Source: an uncultured Erysipelotrichaceae bacterium
Lineage (GTDB): Bacteria > Bacillota_I > Bacilli_A > RF39 > UBA660
Reading direction: 5' to 3'
Length of the DNA stretch: 15,784 bases
Assembly: GCA_902766815.1 (NCBI GenBank)
Contig: CACXEZ010000051.1
Span: forward strand, 1-15,784
A program made the translations under genes and the position numbers. The notes under the pieces are model-generated. The model was not told the origin of the DNA. It was given only the letters and a program-made list of their open reading frames with translations, and did not search any database. Shown here one piece after another: positions 7,638 through 14,674 of the stretch (positions are counted from its first letter, which is position 1; the number at the start of each line of letters is the position of its first letter).

Positions 7638-9431
7638 ATGAGCAAAATTAAAGTAATGGATGAACTTCTAGCTAATAAGATAGCAGCCGGAGAAGTGGTA
7701 GAGAAATGTGTATCTATTGTAAAAGAATTAGTAGAAAATAGTATTGATGCCAAATCTACAGAAATTAAAATTGAATTAAAAGAAGCTGGGATTAGAGAAA
7801 TTAAGGTAACAGATAATGGAATTGGTATGGACAAAGAAGATGCTCTGTTAGCCTTTCAACGCCACGCTACCAGTAAATTATATAAAACAGATGATCTCTT
7901 CCATATAGCATCTTTAGGATTTCGGGGTGAAGCTCTTCCATCGATTGCCTCAGTATCAGAAGTAGTTCTAAAAACCTGTCAAAACGAAGAGGGAACCATG
8001 ATTCATATCAAAGGAGGGCATCTTGTAGAAAATATTAGCTGTGAAGTAAGAGTAGGAACCAGCATTACAGTAAGTAATTTATTTTACAATACACCTGCTA
8101 GATTAAAACATTTATCCAGCATTTATTCTGAACTAGCAAGTATCACAGACTATATTAATAAAATAGCCCTATCTTATCCCAATATCAAAATTAGACTAAT
8201 TCATGAAGAAAAAGAACTATTAAATACAGATGGATCCGGCAATTTATTAAAAGTAATTCATGCAATCTATGGAACTGATATTACTAAAAAGATGCTAAGT
8301 GTTTCTGCATCTAATGACGATTATAGTATCGAAGGTTACATTTCGATGCCAGAAGTAAACAGATCAAGTAGAAATTATATGACCACCATTGTCAATGGCA
8401 GAGTGATTAAAAATGCAAGTTTAAACAAAACAATCAATGAATCTTACAGTAGTTTCAAGGAAGATACCAGATATCCCATTGTAGTATTAATAATTAAGAC
8501 AGACCCTTCTTTAGTAGATGTAAACGTTCATCCATCTAAATTAGATATTAAATTCAGTAATTTTGAGGATTTAAAACTACTAATTAGTAATATGATCAAA
8601 ACCACCATAAAAGGAAAATTATTAATACCAAAAATAGAAATAAAAGAAGAAAAAGAAGAGGGAACATATAAAAATTACATTCTAAACCTAGAAAGACAAG
8701 AAATAAAAGAAGACACCATTGCATATGATATAGACTATCAAAAAGACTTAAGTGCTGCGATTAATTTTAACCAAGAAGAAGTAACATTAGATTTTCTAGA
8801 AGAAGAAACCAAAAAAGTAGTAGAAGAAGTACCAGATCAAGAAAACAAACTACCAGAGTTATATCCTATTGGTGTAGCCCTTGGAACTTATATCATTTGT
8901 GAAAACGAATTAGGAGCTTATCTAATTGATCAGCATGCAGCTCAAGAAAGAATCAATTACGAAAAATATTCCTATTTATTATCACATCCAAATAACAATA
9001 CTATCGATACGCTAGTACCAATTGTAATAGAATTACCTATCAATGAGTTTTTAATTATCAAAAAGAATATAGAGATTTTAGAAAACTTAAATATAAAAGC
9101 TGAAGAATTTGGTAGTAGTTCTTATCGAATTACAACTCATCCAACTTGGTTTCCTAAAGATAAATCATATGATATTATAAGAAATATTATAGAAACAATC
9201 ATCAAAGAAGAAAAGAACTTTAACTTAGCAAAATTTCGTGATCATCTAGCAGCAACTATTGCCTGTAAGGCCAGTATCAAGGGAAATACTAGAATTACTA
9301 TAGAAGATATGGAAAGTATCATAAGCCAATTAAGAAAATGCAATAACCCATTCAATTGTCCCCATGGACGACCTACAATCATCGAATTTACAAGATACGA
9401 ACTAGAAAAAATGTTCAAAAGAAGTATCTAA
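7638..9431 (+). CDS. mutL: DNA mismatch repair endonuclease MutL
   Basis: Matchmaker and nicking enzyme of mismatch repair, working with MutS and the sliding clamp. The N-terminal GHKL ATPase has ELVENSIDA (catalytic Glu30, Mg-ligand Asn34), DNGIGM (59-64), the SLGFRGEAL lid (92-100) and GTS in the fourth motif; the transducer domain ends near 330. An acidic linker (about 335-405) leads to a C-terminal dimerisation/endonuclease domain with DQHAAQERINYE (431-442), the DQHA-x2-E-x4-E nickase signature, then ACKASIKGN and CPHGRPT metal-site motifs. It should therefore nick DNA itself, as in organisms without MutH. At 597 residues it is slightly shorter than B. subtilis MutL, the linker being the variable part. 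GAGGGA (7625-7630) lies 7 bases before the ATG. mutS is not in the window; mutL usually follows it, so placement behind smc and two unknown genes is unusual. Confidence 0.97.
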   Translation: MSKIKVMDELLANKIAAGEVVEKCVSIVKELVENSIDAKSTEIKIELKEAGIREIKVTDNGIGMDKEDALLAFQRHATSKLYKTDDLFHIASLGFRGEALPSIASVSEVVLKTCQNEEGTMIHIKGGHLVENISCEVRVGTSITVSNLFYNTPARLKHLSSIYSELASITDYINKIALSYPNIKIRLIHEEKELLNTDGSGNLLKVIHAIYGTDITKKMLSVSASNDDYSIEGYISMPEVNRSSRNYMTTIVNGRVIKNASLNKTINESYSSFKEDTRYPIVVLIIKTDPSLVDVNVHPSKLDIKFSNFEDLKLLISNMIKTTIKGKLLIPKIEIKEEKEEGTYKNYILNLERQEIKEDTIAYDIDYQKDLSAAINFNQEEVTLDFLEEETKKVVEEVPDQENKLPELYPIGVALGTYIICENELGAYLIDQHAAQERINYEKYSYLLSHPNNNTIDTLVPIVIELPINEFLIIKKNIEILENLNIKAEEFGSSSYRITTHPTWFPKDKSYDIIRNIIETIIKEEKNFNLAKFRDHLAATIACKASIKGNTRITIEDMESIISQLRKCNNPFNCPHGRPTIIEFTRYELEKMFKRSI

Positions 9432-9434
9432 GAA

Positions 9435-9463
9435 TTGCACCAGACTAAATAATCTGTTATAAT
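9435..9463 (+). promoter_or_regulatory. Strong promoter before the membrane protein/holA pair
   Basis: TTGCAC (9435-9440), a 17-base spacer and consensus TATAAT (9458-9463) with TGT directly before it (extended -10). Start near 9470, about 27 bases ahead of the ATG at 9497. No terminator is visible between mutL and this promoter, so read-through from mutL is possible. Confidence 0.8.
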
Positions 9464-9496
9464 TTTAAGTAGAAAATAAAAAGAGGGAGGAATATT

Positions 9497-10384
9497 ATGA
9501 ATGGTAAAGAATTAAAAGTTGTAGAGTATAACTTAACTTTTGGAACAAATGAAAGAACAGTAAATGTATTTGGACTATTTAAATACAAAAAAAATAATAG
9601 TTTGTATGTAATTTATGCAGATGTAGCAACCACTTATAATATCATTTATTATGGTAGTAGTCATATTAAGAATAATTCTATTTTATCAATGAGTACGAAA
9701 GAATCAGATATTGAAATTATCAAAGAATATATTTATAAAATAACAAATTCCCTACCTCTAGATAGTTTTGAAATAATTTCTCTAAACGATATAGAAGGAA
9801 TTGAAATCATTTCATCCAATAGATTAGAAATAAAAAAAGAGGTACTAGAATCACTAATCAATAAAACAATACCCAAAAAAGAAATTGTAGATTTACCAAA
9901 AAAAGAATCTACTAAGAAAAAAGGAAAATCAATTTCCATTCTGATTGTATTTATAATTTTAATGTTCTTATTAGGAGGAGGGTATTATTTTCTAAACATA
10001 TCAAAAAATTCTCCCCCCATTTCTAAGACAATAATTTGTTTAAAAGAAGAAACAGATAAAACTTTAAATGCCTCTATAGAAGAAAATAATATATATAACT
10101 TTAATAATAAAGATATTTTAGAAAATATTGAATTAACCAAGATTTTTAAATTTAATGATCATTTATCTTATCAAGATTTTATCAACAAAGGAACTATGTA
10201 TAAATATATGCCTACGGATGATACGAATGGTGGCTACAAACAAGATGATGAAAACAGTACCTTTACTATTATCACCAAAGAAAGTGTCAGTGCTAGCTAC
10301 AGCGAGCCAACCAACTATGAAGAAGTATTATATCATTACAAAAAAGAAGGATATACTTGTGAAGAAAAACTACTAGGAGAATAA
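9497..10384 (+). CDS. Single-pass membrane protein of unknown function
   Basis: A 295-residue bitopic protein, family not recognised. Residues 1-120 look like a soluble alpha/beta domain, followed by a Lys-rich linker (about 125-144) and one strong transmembrane helix (about 145-167). The positive charge before the helix puts the N-terminus inside and the last ~125 residues outside. The outer part is acidic and holds the protein's only two cysteines (Cys181, Cys288), which could form a disulfide; it vaguely resembles small YehR/DUF1307-like lipoprotein modules, but I would not assign it. AGGGAGG (9484-9490) is 6 bases from the ATG. holA starts 3 bases after its stop and has its ribosome binding site inside this gene, so the two are co-translated. 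A link to replication is unproven. Confidence 0.75.
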   Translation: MNGKELKVVEYNLTFGTNERTVNVFGLFKYKKNNSLYVIYADVATTYNIIYYGSSHIKNNSILSMSTKESDIEIIKEYIYKITNSLPLDSFEIISLNDIEGIEIISSNRLEIKKEVLESLINKTIPKKEIVDLPKKESTKKKGKSISILIVFIILMFLLGGGYYFLNISKNSPPISKTIICLKEETDKTLNASIEENNIYNFNNKDILENIELTKIFKFNDHLSYQDFINKGTMYKYMPTDDTNGGYKQDDENSTFTIITKESVSASYSEPTNYEEVLYHYKKEGYTCEEKLLGE

Positions 10385-10387
10385 CAA

Positions 10388-11326
10388 ATGGAAAATTTTT
10401 ATGTACTTTATGGAGAAGATAAAGCCTTAGTAAAACATGAATGTGATAAATTAATAAAAGAATTAAAAGAAACTGACATCATCAAATATGACATGAAACA
10501 AGATGATTTATTAGATGCAATTGATGATGCCAAAACAGTAGGAATGTTTAGCACAAAAAAAATAATTATATTAGAAGATTGTTTCTTTCTAACAGCAAGT
10601 AAAACAGTTCCTTCTCTTTCTAAATTAGAAGAATATTTAGAACATTATAATAAAGATAATTGTTGCATCTTTCTAACCTACAGCGAAAAAATAGACGCAA
10701 GAAAAAAAATAAATAAATTATTATCCAAACATAAAATAATAGAAGTAAAAAAACCAGAAACATCAGATTTAAAAAAATATGCAGAAGATTATCTAAAGAA
10801 AAATAACTATCAAATAGAAGATATCAATTATTTGATAGAACATATTGGTAGTTCTCTATCAAATATAAAAAATGAACTTGATAAATTAATGATGTATAAG
10901 TTAGAAGAAAAAACAATCAAAAATGAAGATGTTGACAAAGTATGTATTTTTATGAGAGAAGAAGAAATTTATAGTTTAACAGATGCTGTAATAGCCAAAG
11001 ATACATTAAAATCTTTAACCCTATTAGAAGAATTTCTAAATAAAAGTTATGATGAAATTCAAATTATCATGCTTCTAGCTAGCCAATTTCGATTTTTCTT
11101 TCAAGTAAAAAGACTATTAAATAAAAATAAGTCTGAAGCAGAGATTGCTAAAATATTAGAAGTAAATCCATATAGAGTAAAATTTACGGTAAAAAAATTA
11201 TATGCCTATAGTGAAGATATGATTCTAGATTATATAAAGAAAATAGCCAAAATGGATCACGATATCAAACTAGGTATCATGGATAAAAAACTAGCCTTAG
11301 AATTATTTATTACAACAAATAACTAA
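10388..11326 (+). CDS. holA: DNA polymerase III subunit delta
   Basis: Clamp-loader delta subunit, which opens the beta sliding clamp during loading on primed DNA. The protein is 312 residues, slightly shorter than the usual ~340. The N-terminal domain begins FYVLYGED, the usual opening of HolA, with the degenerate AAA+ core to about 120 and no functional Walker A, as expected for delta. A helical lid (about 125-185) carries YLIEHIGSSLSNIKNELDKL, and the C-terminal collar domain (about 190-312) contains LLASQFRFFFQVKRLL and the closing KLGIMDKKLALELFI. AGGAGA at 10375-10380, inside the preceding gene, is 7 bases from the ATG, and only 3 bases separate the stop from this start: tight coupling. 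The next gene, glyS, has its own promoter and T-box. Confidence 0.93.
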   Translation: MENFYVLYGEDKALVKHECDKLIKELKETDIIKYDMKQDDLLDAIDDAKTVGMFSTKKIIILEDCFFLTASKTVPSLSKLEEYLEHYNKDNCCIFLTYSEKIDARKKINKLLSKHKIIEVKKPETSDLKKYAEDYLKKNNYQIEDINYLIEHIGSSLSNIKNELDKLMMYKLEEKTIKNEDVDKVCIFMREEEIYSLTDAVIAKDTLKSLTLLEEFLNKSYDEIQIIMLLASQFRFFFQVKRLLNKNKSEAEIAKILEVNPYRVKFTVKKLYAYSEDMILDYIKKIAKMDHDIKLGIMDKKLALELFITTNN

Positions 11327-11333
11327 AAAAGAA

Positions 11334-11362
11334 TTGACTAAATAATGGTAAAGTTTTAAAAT
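11334..11362 (+). promoter_or_regulatory. Promoter of the T-box/glyS transcript
   Basis: TTGACT (11334-11339), a 17-base spacer and TAAAAT (11357-11362). The -35 begins 8 bases after the holA stop. Transcription would start near 11369, which limits the glyS leader to about 160 bases before the ATG. Confidence 0.75.
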
Positions 11363-11368
11363 AGAATT

Positions 11369-11509
11369 AATTACTAAATTGAAATGCGAAGATGTGGAGT
11401 GGCGTCCATGGAGCAATAAAAAATGAGGGAGTTCATAGAAGAATTAAGTAAGGTGGAACCGCGGGTATTAGCTCGTCCTTACAAAAAAGAAAAGACCCCT
11501 CATTTTTTT
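11369..11509 (+). promoter_or_regulatory. Compact T-box leader controlling glyS (glycine-responsive)
   Basis: A cis-acting RNA that senses uncharged tRNA-Gly. The T-box itself is unmistakable: AAGGTGGAACCGCGGG (11450-11465). The antiterminator can be drawn as GTAAGG (11448-11453) with CCTTAC (11477-11482) and CGGG (11462-11465) with CTCG (11472-11475), leaving TGGAACC in the bulge that binds the tRNA 3' end. The upstream part is very short: one hairpin of TGTGGA (11393-11398) and TCCATG (11405-11410) with a GTGGCG loop, perhaps closed by ATTG (11378-11381) with CAAT (11414-11417). Glycine codons that could be the specifier are GGC in the loop (11401-11403) and GGA on the 3' side (11410-11412). 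There is no room for a usual ~100-base Stem I. The downstream gene supports glycine specificity. Confidence 0.9.
11418..11509 (+). terminator. T-box-associated terminator, long-range stem
   Basis: AAAAAATGAGGG (11418-11429) is fully complementary to CCCTCATTTTTT (11497-11508), and the run of seven T (11503-11509) follows CCCTCA. The 67 enclosed bases include the whole antiterminator. No shorter hairpin directly before the T-run is apparent. Confidence 0.65.
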
Positions 11510-11528
11510 ACTATAAAGGAGGATTATT

Positions 11529-12899
11529 ATGAGTAAATTAACAATGGAAGAATTAACAGCTTATTGCAAACAATATGGTATTATTTACCAAGGAAGTGAA
11601 ATTTATGGAGGACTTGCCAATACTTGGGATTATGGCCCAGTAGGCACAAGACTTAAAAATAATATCAAAGATGCATGGAGAAAAAGATTCATTCAAGAAA
11701 GAAACAATGCCTATGAATTAGATGCCGATATTTTGATGCATCCAAGAGTATGGGAAGCAAGTGGACATGTAGACTCTTTTGCAGATCCATTACTAGATTG
11801 TCGTGAATGTAAAACAAGACATAGAGCAGATAATTTAATAAATGAATTTTCAAACAGCAGCATCGGAGATGCCATGACAAATAAAGAAATGGTACAGTAC
11901 ATTAAAGATAACAAAGTACCATGCCCCAAATGTGGCAAATCTAATTTTACCGATATTAGACAATTTAAATTAATGTTTGAAACCTATAGAGGAGTGACAG
12001 CAGATGACAAAAGTGTCGTTTACCTAAGACCCGAAAATGCCCAAGGAGAATATGTTAACTATTTAAATGTTCAAAGAAGTATGAGAGCAAAAATACCATT
12101 CTCAATTGGACAAATTGGTAAAGCATTTAGAAATGAAATAACACCAGGAAACTTTACGTTCAGAACAATTGAATTTGAACAAATGGAATATCAAACATTT
12201 TGCAAAGAAGGAACAGATACAGGTTTCTATAATTATTTCAAAGAATATGGTAAAAAGTTCTTTATGGATCTAGGACTTCCAGAAGAAAAACTAAGATTTC
12301 ACAATCACGAAAAGCTAGCTCATTACGCTAAAGAAGCCTGTGATATAGAATATCAATTTCCTTTTGGATGGGGTGAAATTAATGGTACCCATAACAGAAC
12401 TAATTTTGACCTATCAAGGCATCAAGAATACTCTGGAATTAGTCAAGAATACTTAGATCCAGAAACAAATGAAAAATTTATACCATATATCATTGAATCA
12501 ACCTATGGATTAGATAGAACCGTCTTAGCTGTATTATTTGATGCTTACGAAGAAGAAACTTTAAACGATGGAACAACAAGGGAAGTAATGCATTTTCGTC
12601 CATTTTTAGCACCATATAAAGTAGCAGTCTTACCACTTGTAAAAAAATATCATGCTGAGTTCGCAACAGAATTAAAAGAAAGACTTCAAAAAAGTTTTAT
12701 GTGTAGCTATGATGAAACTGGAAGTATTGGAAAAAGATATAGAAGACAAGATGCCATAGGAACACCATATTGTATCACAGTAGATGATGAAACAATAAAC
12801 AATGGAACTGTAACAATCCGTGATCGAGATACTATGGAACAGATCATCTTACCACTAGAAGAAATTGAAACCTATATTGAAGAAAAAATTAAATTGTAA
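11529..12899 (+). CDS. glyS: Glycyl-tRNA synthetase, single-chain alpha2 type
   Basis: Class II aminoacyl-tRNA synthetase charging tRNA-Gly. At 456 residues it is the homodimeric form found in archaea, eukaryotes, mycoplasmas and staphylococci, not the alpha2-beta2 GlyQ/GlyS enzyme of B. subtilis. Visible: an N-terminal EIYGGLANTWDYGPVG segment (24-39), a zinc-ribbon-like insertion with Cys91/Cys94 and Cys132/Cys135, RPENAQG (167-173), motif 2 FRNEITP...FRTIEFEQ (200-218), a glycine-pocket segment WGEINGTHNRTNFDLSRHQ (281-299), motif 3 GLDRTVLAV (327-335), and an anticodon-binding domain (about 360-456). AAGGAGG (11516-11522) is 6 bases from the ATG. Expression is under the T-box leader, and a strong terminator follows, so glyS is monocistronic. 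The symbol follows common usage; some databases call this form glyQS or GRS1. Confidence 0.97.
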   Translation: MSKLTMEELTAYCKQYGIIYQGSEIYGGLANTWDYGPVGTRLKNNIKDAWRKRFIQERNNAYELDADILMHPRVWEASGHVDSFADPLLDCRECKTRHRADNLINEFSNSSIGDAMTNKEMVQYIKDNKVPCPKCGKSNFTDIRQFKLMFETYRGVTADDKSVVYLRPENAQGEYVNYLNVQRSMRAKIPFSIGQIGKAFRNEITPGNFTFRTIEFEQMEYQTFCKEGTDTGFYNYFKEYGKKFFMDLGLPEEKLRFHNHEKLAHYAKEACDIEYQFPFGWGEINGTHNRTNFDLSRHQEYSGISQEYLDPETNEKFIPYIIESTYGLDRTVLAVLFDAYEEETLNDGTTREVMHFRPFLAPYKVAVLPLVKKYHAEFATELKERLQKSFMCSYDETGSIGKRYRRQDAIGTPYCITVDDETINNGTVTIRDRDTMEQIILPLEEIETYIEEKIKL

Positions 12900-12905
12900 A
12901 ATATG

Positions 12906-12937
12906 AAAAGTATCTACCACAAAATAGATACTTTTTT
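12906..12937 (+). terminator. Rho-independent terminator after glyS
   Basis: Perfect 11-base arms AAAAGTATCTA (12906-12916) and TAGATACTTTT (12925-12935) around an 8-base loop, with the T-run continuing to 12937. This marks the end of the housekeeping block. Confidence 0.9.
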
Positions 12938-12987
12938 CTTATTTATAAGGAAAGTGCGATTTATGGTGATAATTACTAGATAACACG

Positions 12988-13014
12988 CAAGAGCATAGTT
13001 ATCCTATGCTCTTG
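12988..13014. repeat. GC-richer hairpin, possible second terminator
   Basis: CAAGAGCATAG (12988-12998) and CTATGCTCTTG (13004-13014) pair perfectly around TTATC. The only downstream T-run is TTTTT after TATAAG (13020-13025), too far for a standard terminator on the plus strand. It could be a remnant terminator, a binding site, or the tail of the lost gene that once included the adjacent M23 fragment. Confidence 0.6.
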
Positions 13015-13048
13015 TATAAGTTTTTAGAATATATATATATTATTCAGT

Positions 13049-13298
13049 GGTAATTATATCATCATAAAACATAATGATAATAGATACTATTCTGTATATA
13101 TGCATCTTAAAAATTATGTAGTAAAAATAACTAAAGGATAAGTTATAGGATATATGGGTAATACTGGTAATGTAGAACCTATAACTACTAATAGTAATTC
13201 GAAAAATGGTACGCATTTACATTTTTGTATTATATGATGGAATACTTTACCAAAAAGGAATTCCGATTGATCCACAAATAGCATTTAAAGCAAAATAG
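13049..13298 (+). pseudogene. Decayed M23 (LytM-type) peptidase fragment
   Basis: Remnant of a zinc endopeptidase that would cut peptidoglycan cross-links. From 13049 the frame reads GNYIIIKHNDNRYYSVYMHLKN, typical of the M23 core. It then meets an in-frame TAA at 13139-13141, where the family has Lys-Gly-Gln (CAA to TAA fits), and continues VIGYMGNTGN and GTHLHF (about 13208-13225), the third metal-ligand motif. One extra base near 13232 shifts the frame; the other frame then reads YDGILYQKGIPIDPQIAFKAK to a TAG at 13296-13298, the usual M23 ending. The N-terminal part with the first HxxxD zinc ligands is absent. One stop, one frameshift and a truncated 5' end make it non-functional. Confidence 0.85.
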
Positions 13299-13397
13299 TA
13301 ATAACAATAAGTAAATATCAAATCATATAATAGTACAAATTAATTGTTTCAAAAAAATATATAATATGTTCAAAAAAAATTGTTATAATCTAAAGCG

Positions 13398-13443
13398 AAA
13401 GCAATGTATTAGTAGCCACTAATATGCTAATGAAAATGCTTTT
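13398..13443 (+). repeat. Nested dyad: hairpin plus AAAGCA/TGCTTT arms
   Basis: TATTAGT (13407-13413) and ACTAATA (13418-13424) form a 7-base stem with an AGCC loop. AGCA (13400-13403) and TGCT (13425-13428) can extend it across a 3-base bulge; alternatively AAAGCA (13398-13403) pairs with TGCTTT (13437-13442), which is followed by T residues. TGTTATAAT at 13381-13389 would start an RNA just before it. It could be a short regulatory RNA with its own terminator, or an operator just upstream of the next promoter. Confidence 0.4.
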
Positions 13444-13451
13444 TATTAATG

Positions 13452-13480
13452 TTGACTTAATAATTTTAATATGATATCAT
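13452..13480 (+). promoter_or_regulatory. Promoter of the secreted-protein/ABC cassette
   Basis: TTGACT (13452-13457), a 17-base spacer and TATCAT (13475-13480). A TATGAT at 13470-13475 is closer to consensus but only 12 bases from the -35. Start near 13487 gives a leader of about 70 bases. Confidence 0.6.
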
Positions 13481-13556
13481 TTAAACGTAGTAGTGGGAGA
13501 TAGTTGATAGGTTGCTTTTAAAATCATATTTTTAAGTATGAAGAAAGTAGGAACTT

Positions 13557-13952
13557 ATGAAAAAATTTAGATTACCAAAAGGACTACTTCTAGCGATAGC
13601 TGTTGTAGTTAGTGGAATAGCTGTAGTTAGTGCTGATTCTAGTGCATCTTCAAAACTTACTACAATTGCTTCTGGTTCTCATGACGATATAGAAATGAAT
13701 TGTTCTTATAATGGTCATCAAGGCGGTGCAAAAGCAACTGTATCACCTGGTAGCGTTTATTTAAAATGGAAACTTGATAAGAAAATTGCTATTATTTACT
13801 ACAATCAAGCAGAGCAAAATATAACTGGTCTTTCAACTTCTAGTTGGTCATGGACAAGCGGATATTCAAAAGGAACTGGAACTTTTAGACACAGATTTAC
13901 TGCTCAAGATGGAAGTTATACTGGTAATATAGAAGGTTTAAACTACTCTTAG
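13557..13952 (+). CDS. Small secreted protein, possible bacteriocin or transporter partner
   Basis: A 131-residue exported protein with no family that I recognise. It has a classic signal peptide: a basic start (MKKFRLPK), a hydrophobic core (about 9-23) and a VVSA|DSS type cleavage site near 26, leaving a mature part of about 105 residues. That part is rich in Gly, Ser, Thr and aromatics, with one cysteine (Cys49), paired tryptophans near SSWSWTSGY and a basic FRHRF, suggesting a small beta-rich domain. There is no lipobox or sortase motif. The start ATG follows AGGA by 4 bases. A hairpin terminator separates it from the ABC genes, which would give far more of this product than of the transporter. 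The layout recalls lactococcin-972-type clusters, but the mature sequence does not show that family's pattern. It could equally be the ligand of a sensing or detoxifying transporter. Confidence 0.75.
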   Translation: MKKFRLPKGLLLAIAVVVSGIAVVSADSSASSKLTTIASGSHDDIEMNCSYNGHQGGAKATVSPGSVYLKWKLDKKIAIIYYNQAEQNITGLSTSSWSWTSGYSKGTGTFRHRFTAQDGSYTGNIEGLNYS

Positions 13953-13962
13953 AATTTTTTTT

Positions 13963-13991
13963 GAGGGAACTATATTCCCTCTTGTTTTTTT
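13963..13991 (+). terminator. Attenuating terminator between secreted protein and ABC genes
   Basis: GAGGGAA (13963-13969) and TTCCCTC (13975-13981) around CTATA, then TTGTTTTTTT to 13991. The T-run abuts the ABC ribosome binding site GGAGGT (13992-13997), and no promoter is visible in the 20 bases left, so the transporter genes probably depend on read-through. Confidence 0.85.
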
Positions 13992-14001
13992 GGAGGTAAA
14001 T

Positions 14002-14673
14002 ATGTTGGATTTAATTAAAGTAACAAAAGAATATAAAATTAATAACGAAAAATTTAGTGCTTTAAATAATATTAGTGTTAAGTTCGATGATGGAAAATTT
14101 TATGGTATTGTAGGTCATAGTGGTTCAGGTAAATCAACATTAATAAATATATTGGGACTTTTGGATAATTTTGAATATGGTAAATATACAATTAATAAAA
14201 TAGATGTATCAAAATTGTCTGAAAGCGAAAAATCTGTTTATAGAAAAAAATATTTTGGATTTGTCTTTCAATCATTTTATTTAAATAAAAATTTAACTTC
14301 ATTAGAAAATGTAATAATACCAATGTTAATAAATAACGAATTGACCAAAAAGGGTAGAGAAGAAAAAGCAAAAGAGTTATTAATTAAATTAGGATTGGAA
14401 AAAAAGATGTATAATAAACCTAATCAATTATCTGGTGGAGAACAGCAAAGAGTTGCAATTGCACGGGCACTAGCAAATAATCCGAAAGTAATTATTGCTG
14501 ATGAACCAACAGGAAATCTTGATAAAAAGAATGAAAAAATTGTATTTGATTATTTGAAAAAAATTGTTTTAGATGAAGGGAAAACAGTGATTGTTGTTAG
14601 TCATAATGATATAGTAAATGATTATGCTGAAATAATATATGAAATCGAAGAGGGACAATTAAAAAAATATTAA
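14002..14673 (+). CDS. ABC transporter ATP-binding protein, MacB/LolD type
   Basis: Cytoplasmic ATPase of an exporter or mechanotransmitting ABC system, 223 residues. Motifs: Walker [10 protein letters not shown] (38-46), Q-loop FQS (89-91), signature LSGGEQQR (143-150), Walker [13 protein letters not shown] (163-174) and switch His201. DEPTGNLD and the short single-domain form are typical of the MacB/LolD/FtsE group, which pairs with FtsX-like permeases; the next gene is such a permease. An in-frame TTG at 13990 would add four residues but lies within the terminator T-run and overlaps the Shine-Dalgarno; ATG 14002 is 4 bases after GGAGGT. The permease ATG follows the stop after one base. Leucine is mostly TTA/TTG here, unlike the CTA-rich central genes, and the gene sits after a pseudogene, which fits horizontal acquisition. 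Substrate unknown. Confidence 0.93.
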   Translation: MLDLIKVTKEYKINNEKFSALNNISVKFDDGKFYGIVGHSGSGKSTLINILGLLDNFEYGKYTINKIDVSKLSESEKSVYRKKYFGFVFQSFYLNKNLTSLENVIIPMLINNELTKKGREEKAKELLIKLGLEKKMYNKPNQLSGGEQQRVAIARALANNPKVIIADEPTGNLDKKNEKIVFDYLKKIVLDEGKTVIVVSHNDIVNDYAEIIYEIEEGQLKKY

Positions 14674-14674
14674 T

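Larger units (their letters stand above)
13299..13556. other. Intergenic region before the secreted-protein gene
   Basis: No coding sequence seen. It is very AT-rich to 13380, then holds an extended -10-like TGTTATAAT (13381-13389), a dyad (13398-13443), the promoter at 13452-13480, and a leader of about 70 bases (13487-13556) without an obvious riboswitch or terminator. The secreted-protein ribosome binding site is modest: AGGA at 13549-13552. Confidence 0.7.

Noticed and set aside
9441..9456. Small dyad CAGACTAAATAATCTG between -35 and -10
   Set aside because: Only four bases pair on each side; easily expected by chance in AT-rich DNA.
13049..13298. Programmed frameshift or stop read-through in the M23 region
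   Set aside because: There is no start codon with a ribosome binding site, the N-terminal catalytic part is missing, and two independent lesions are present; decay is simpler.
13557..13952. Assignment as lactococcin 972
   Set aside because: Gene context is similar, but the mature part is longer and lacks the residue pattern I remember for that family; kept only as an alternative.
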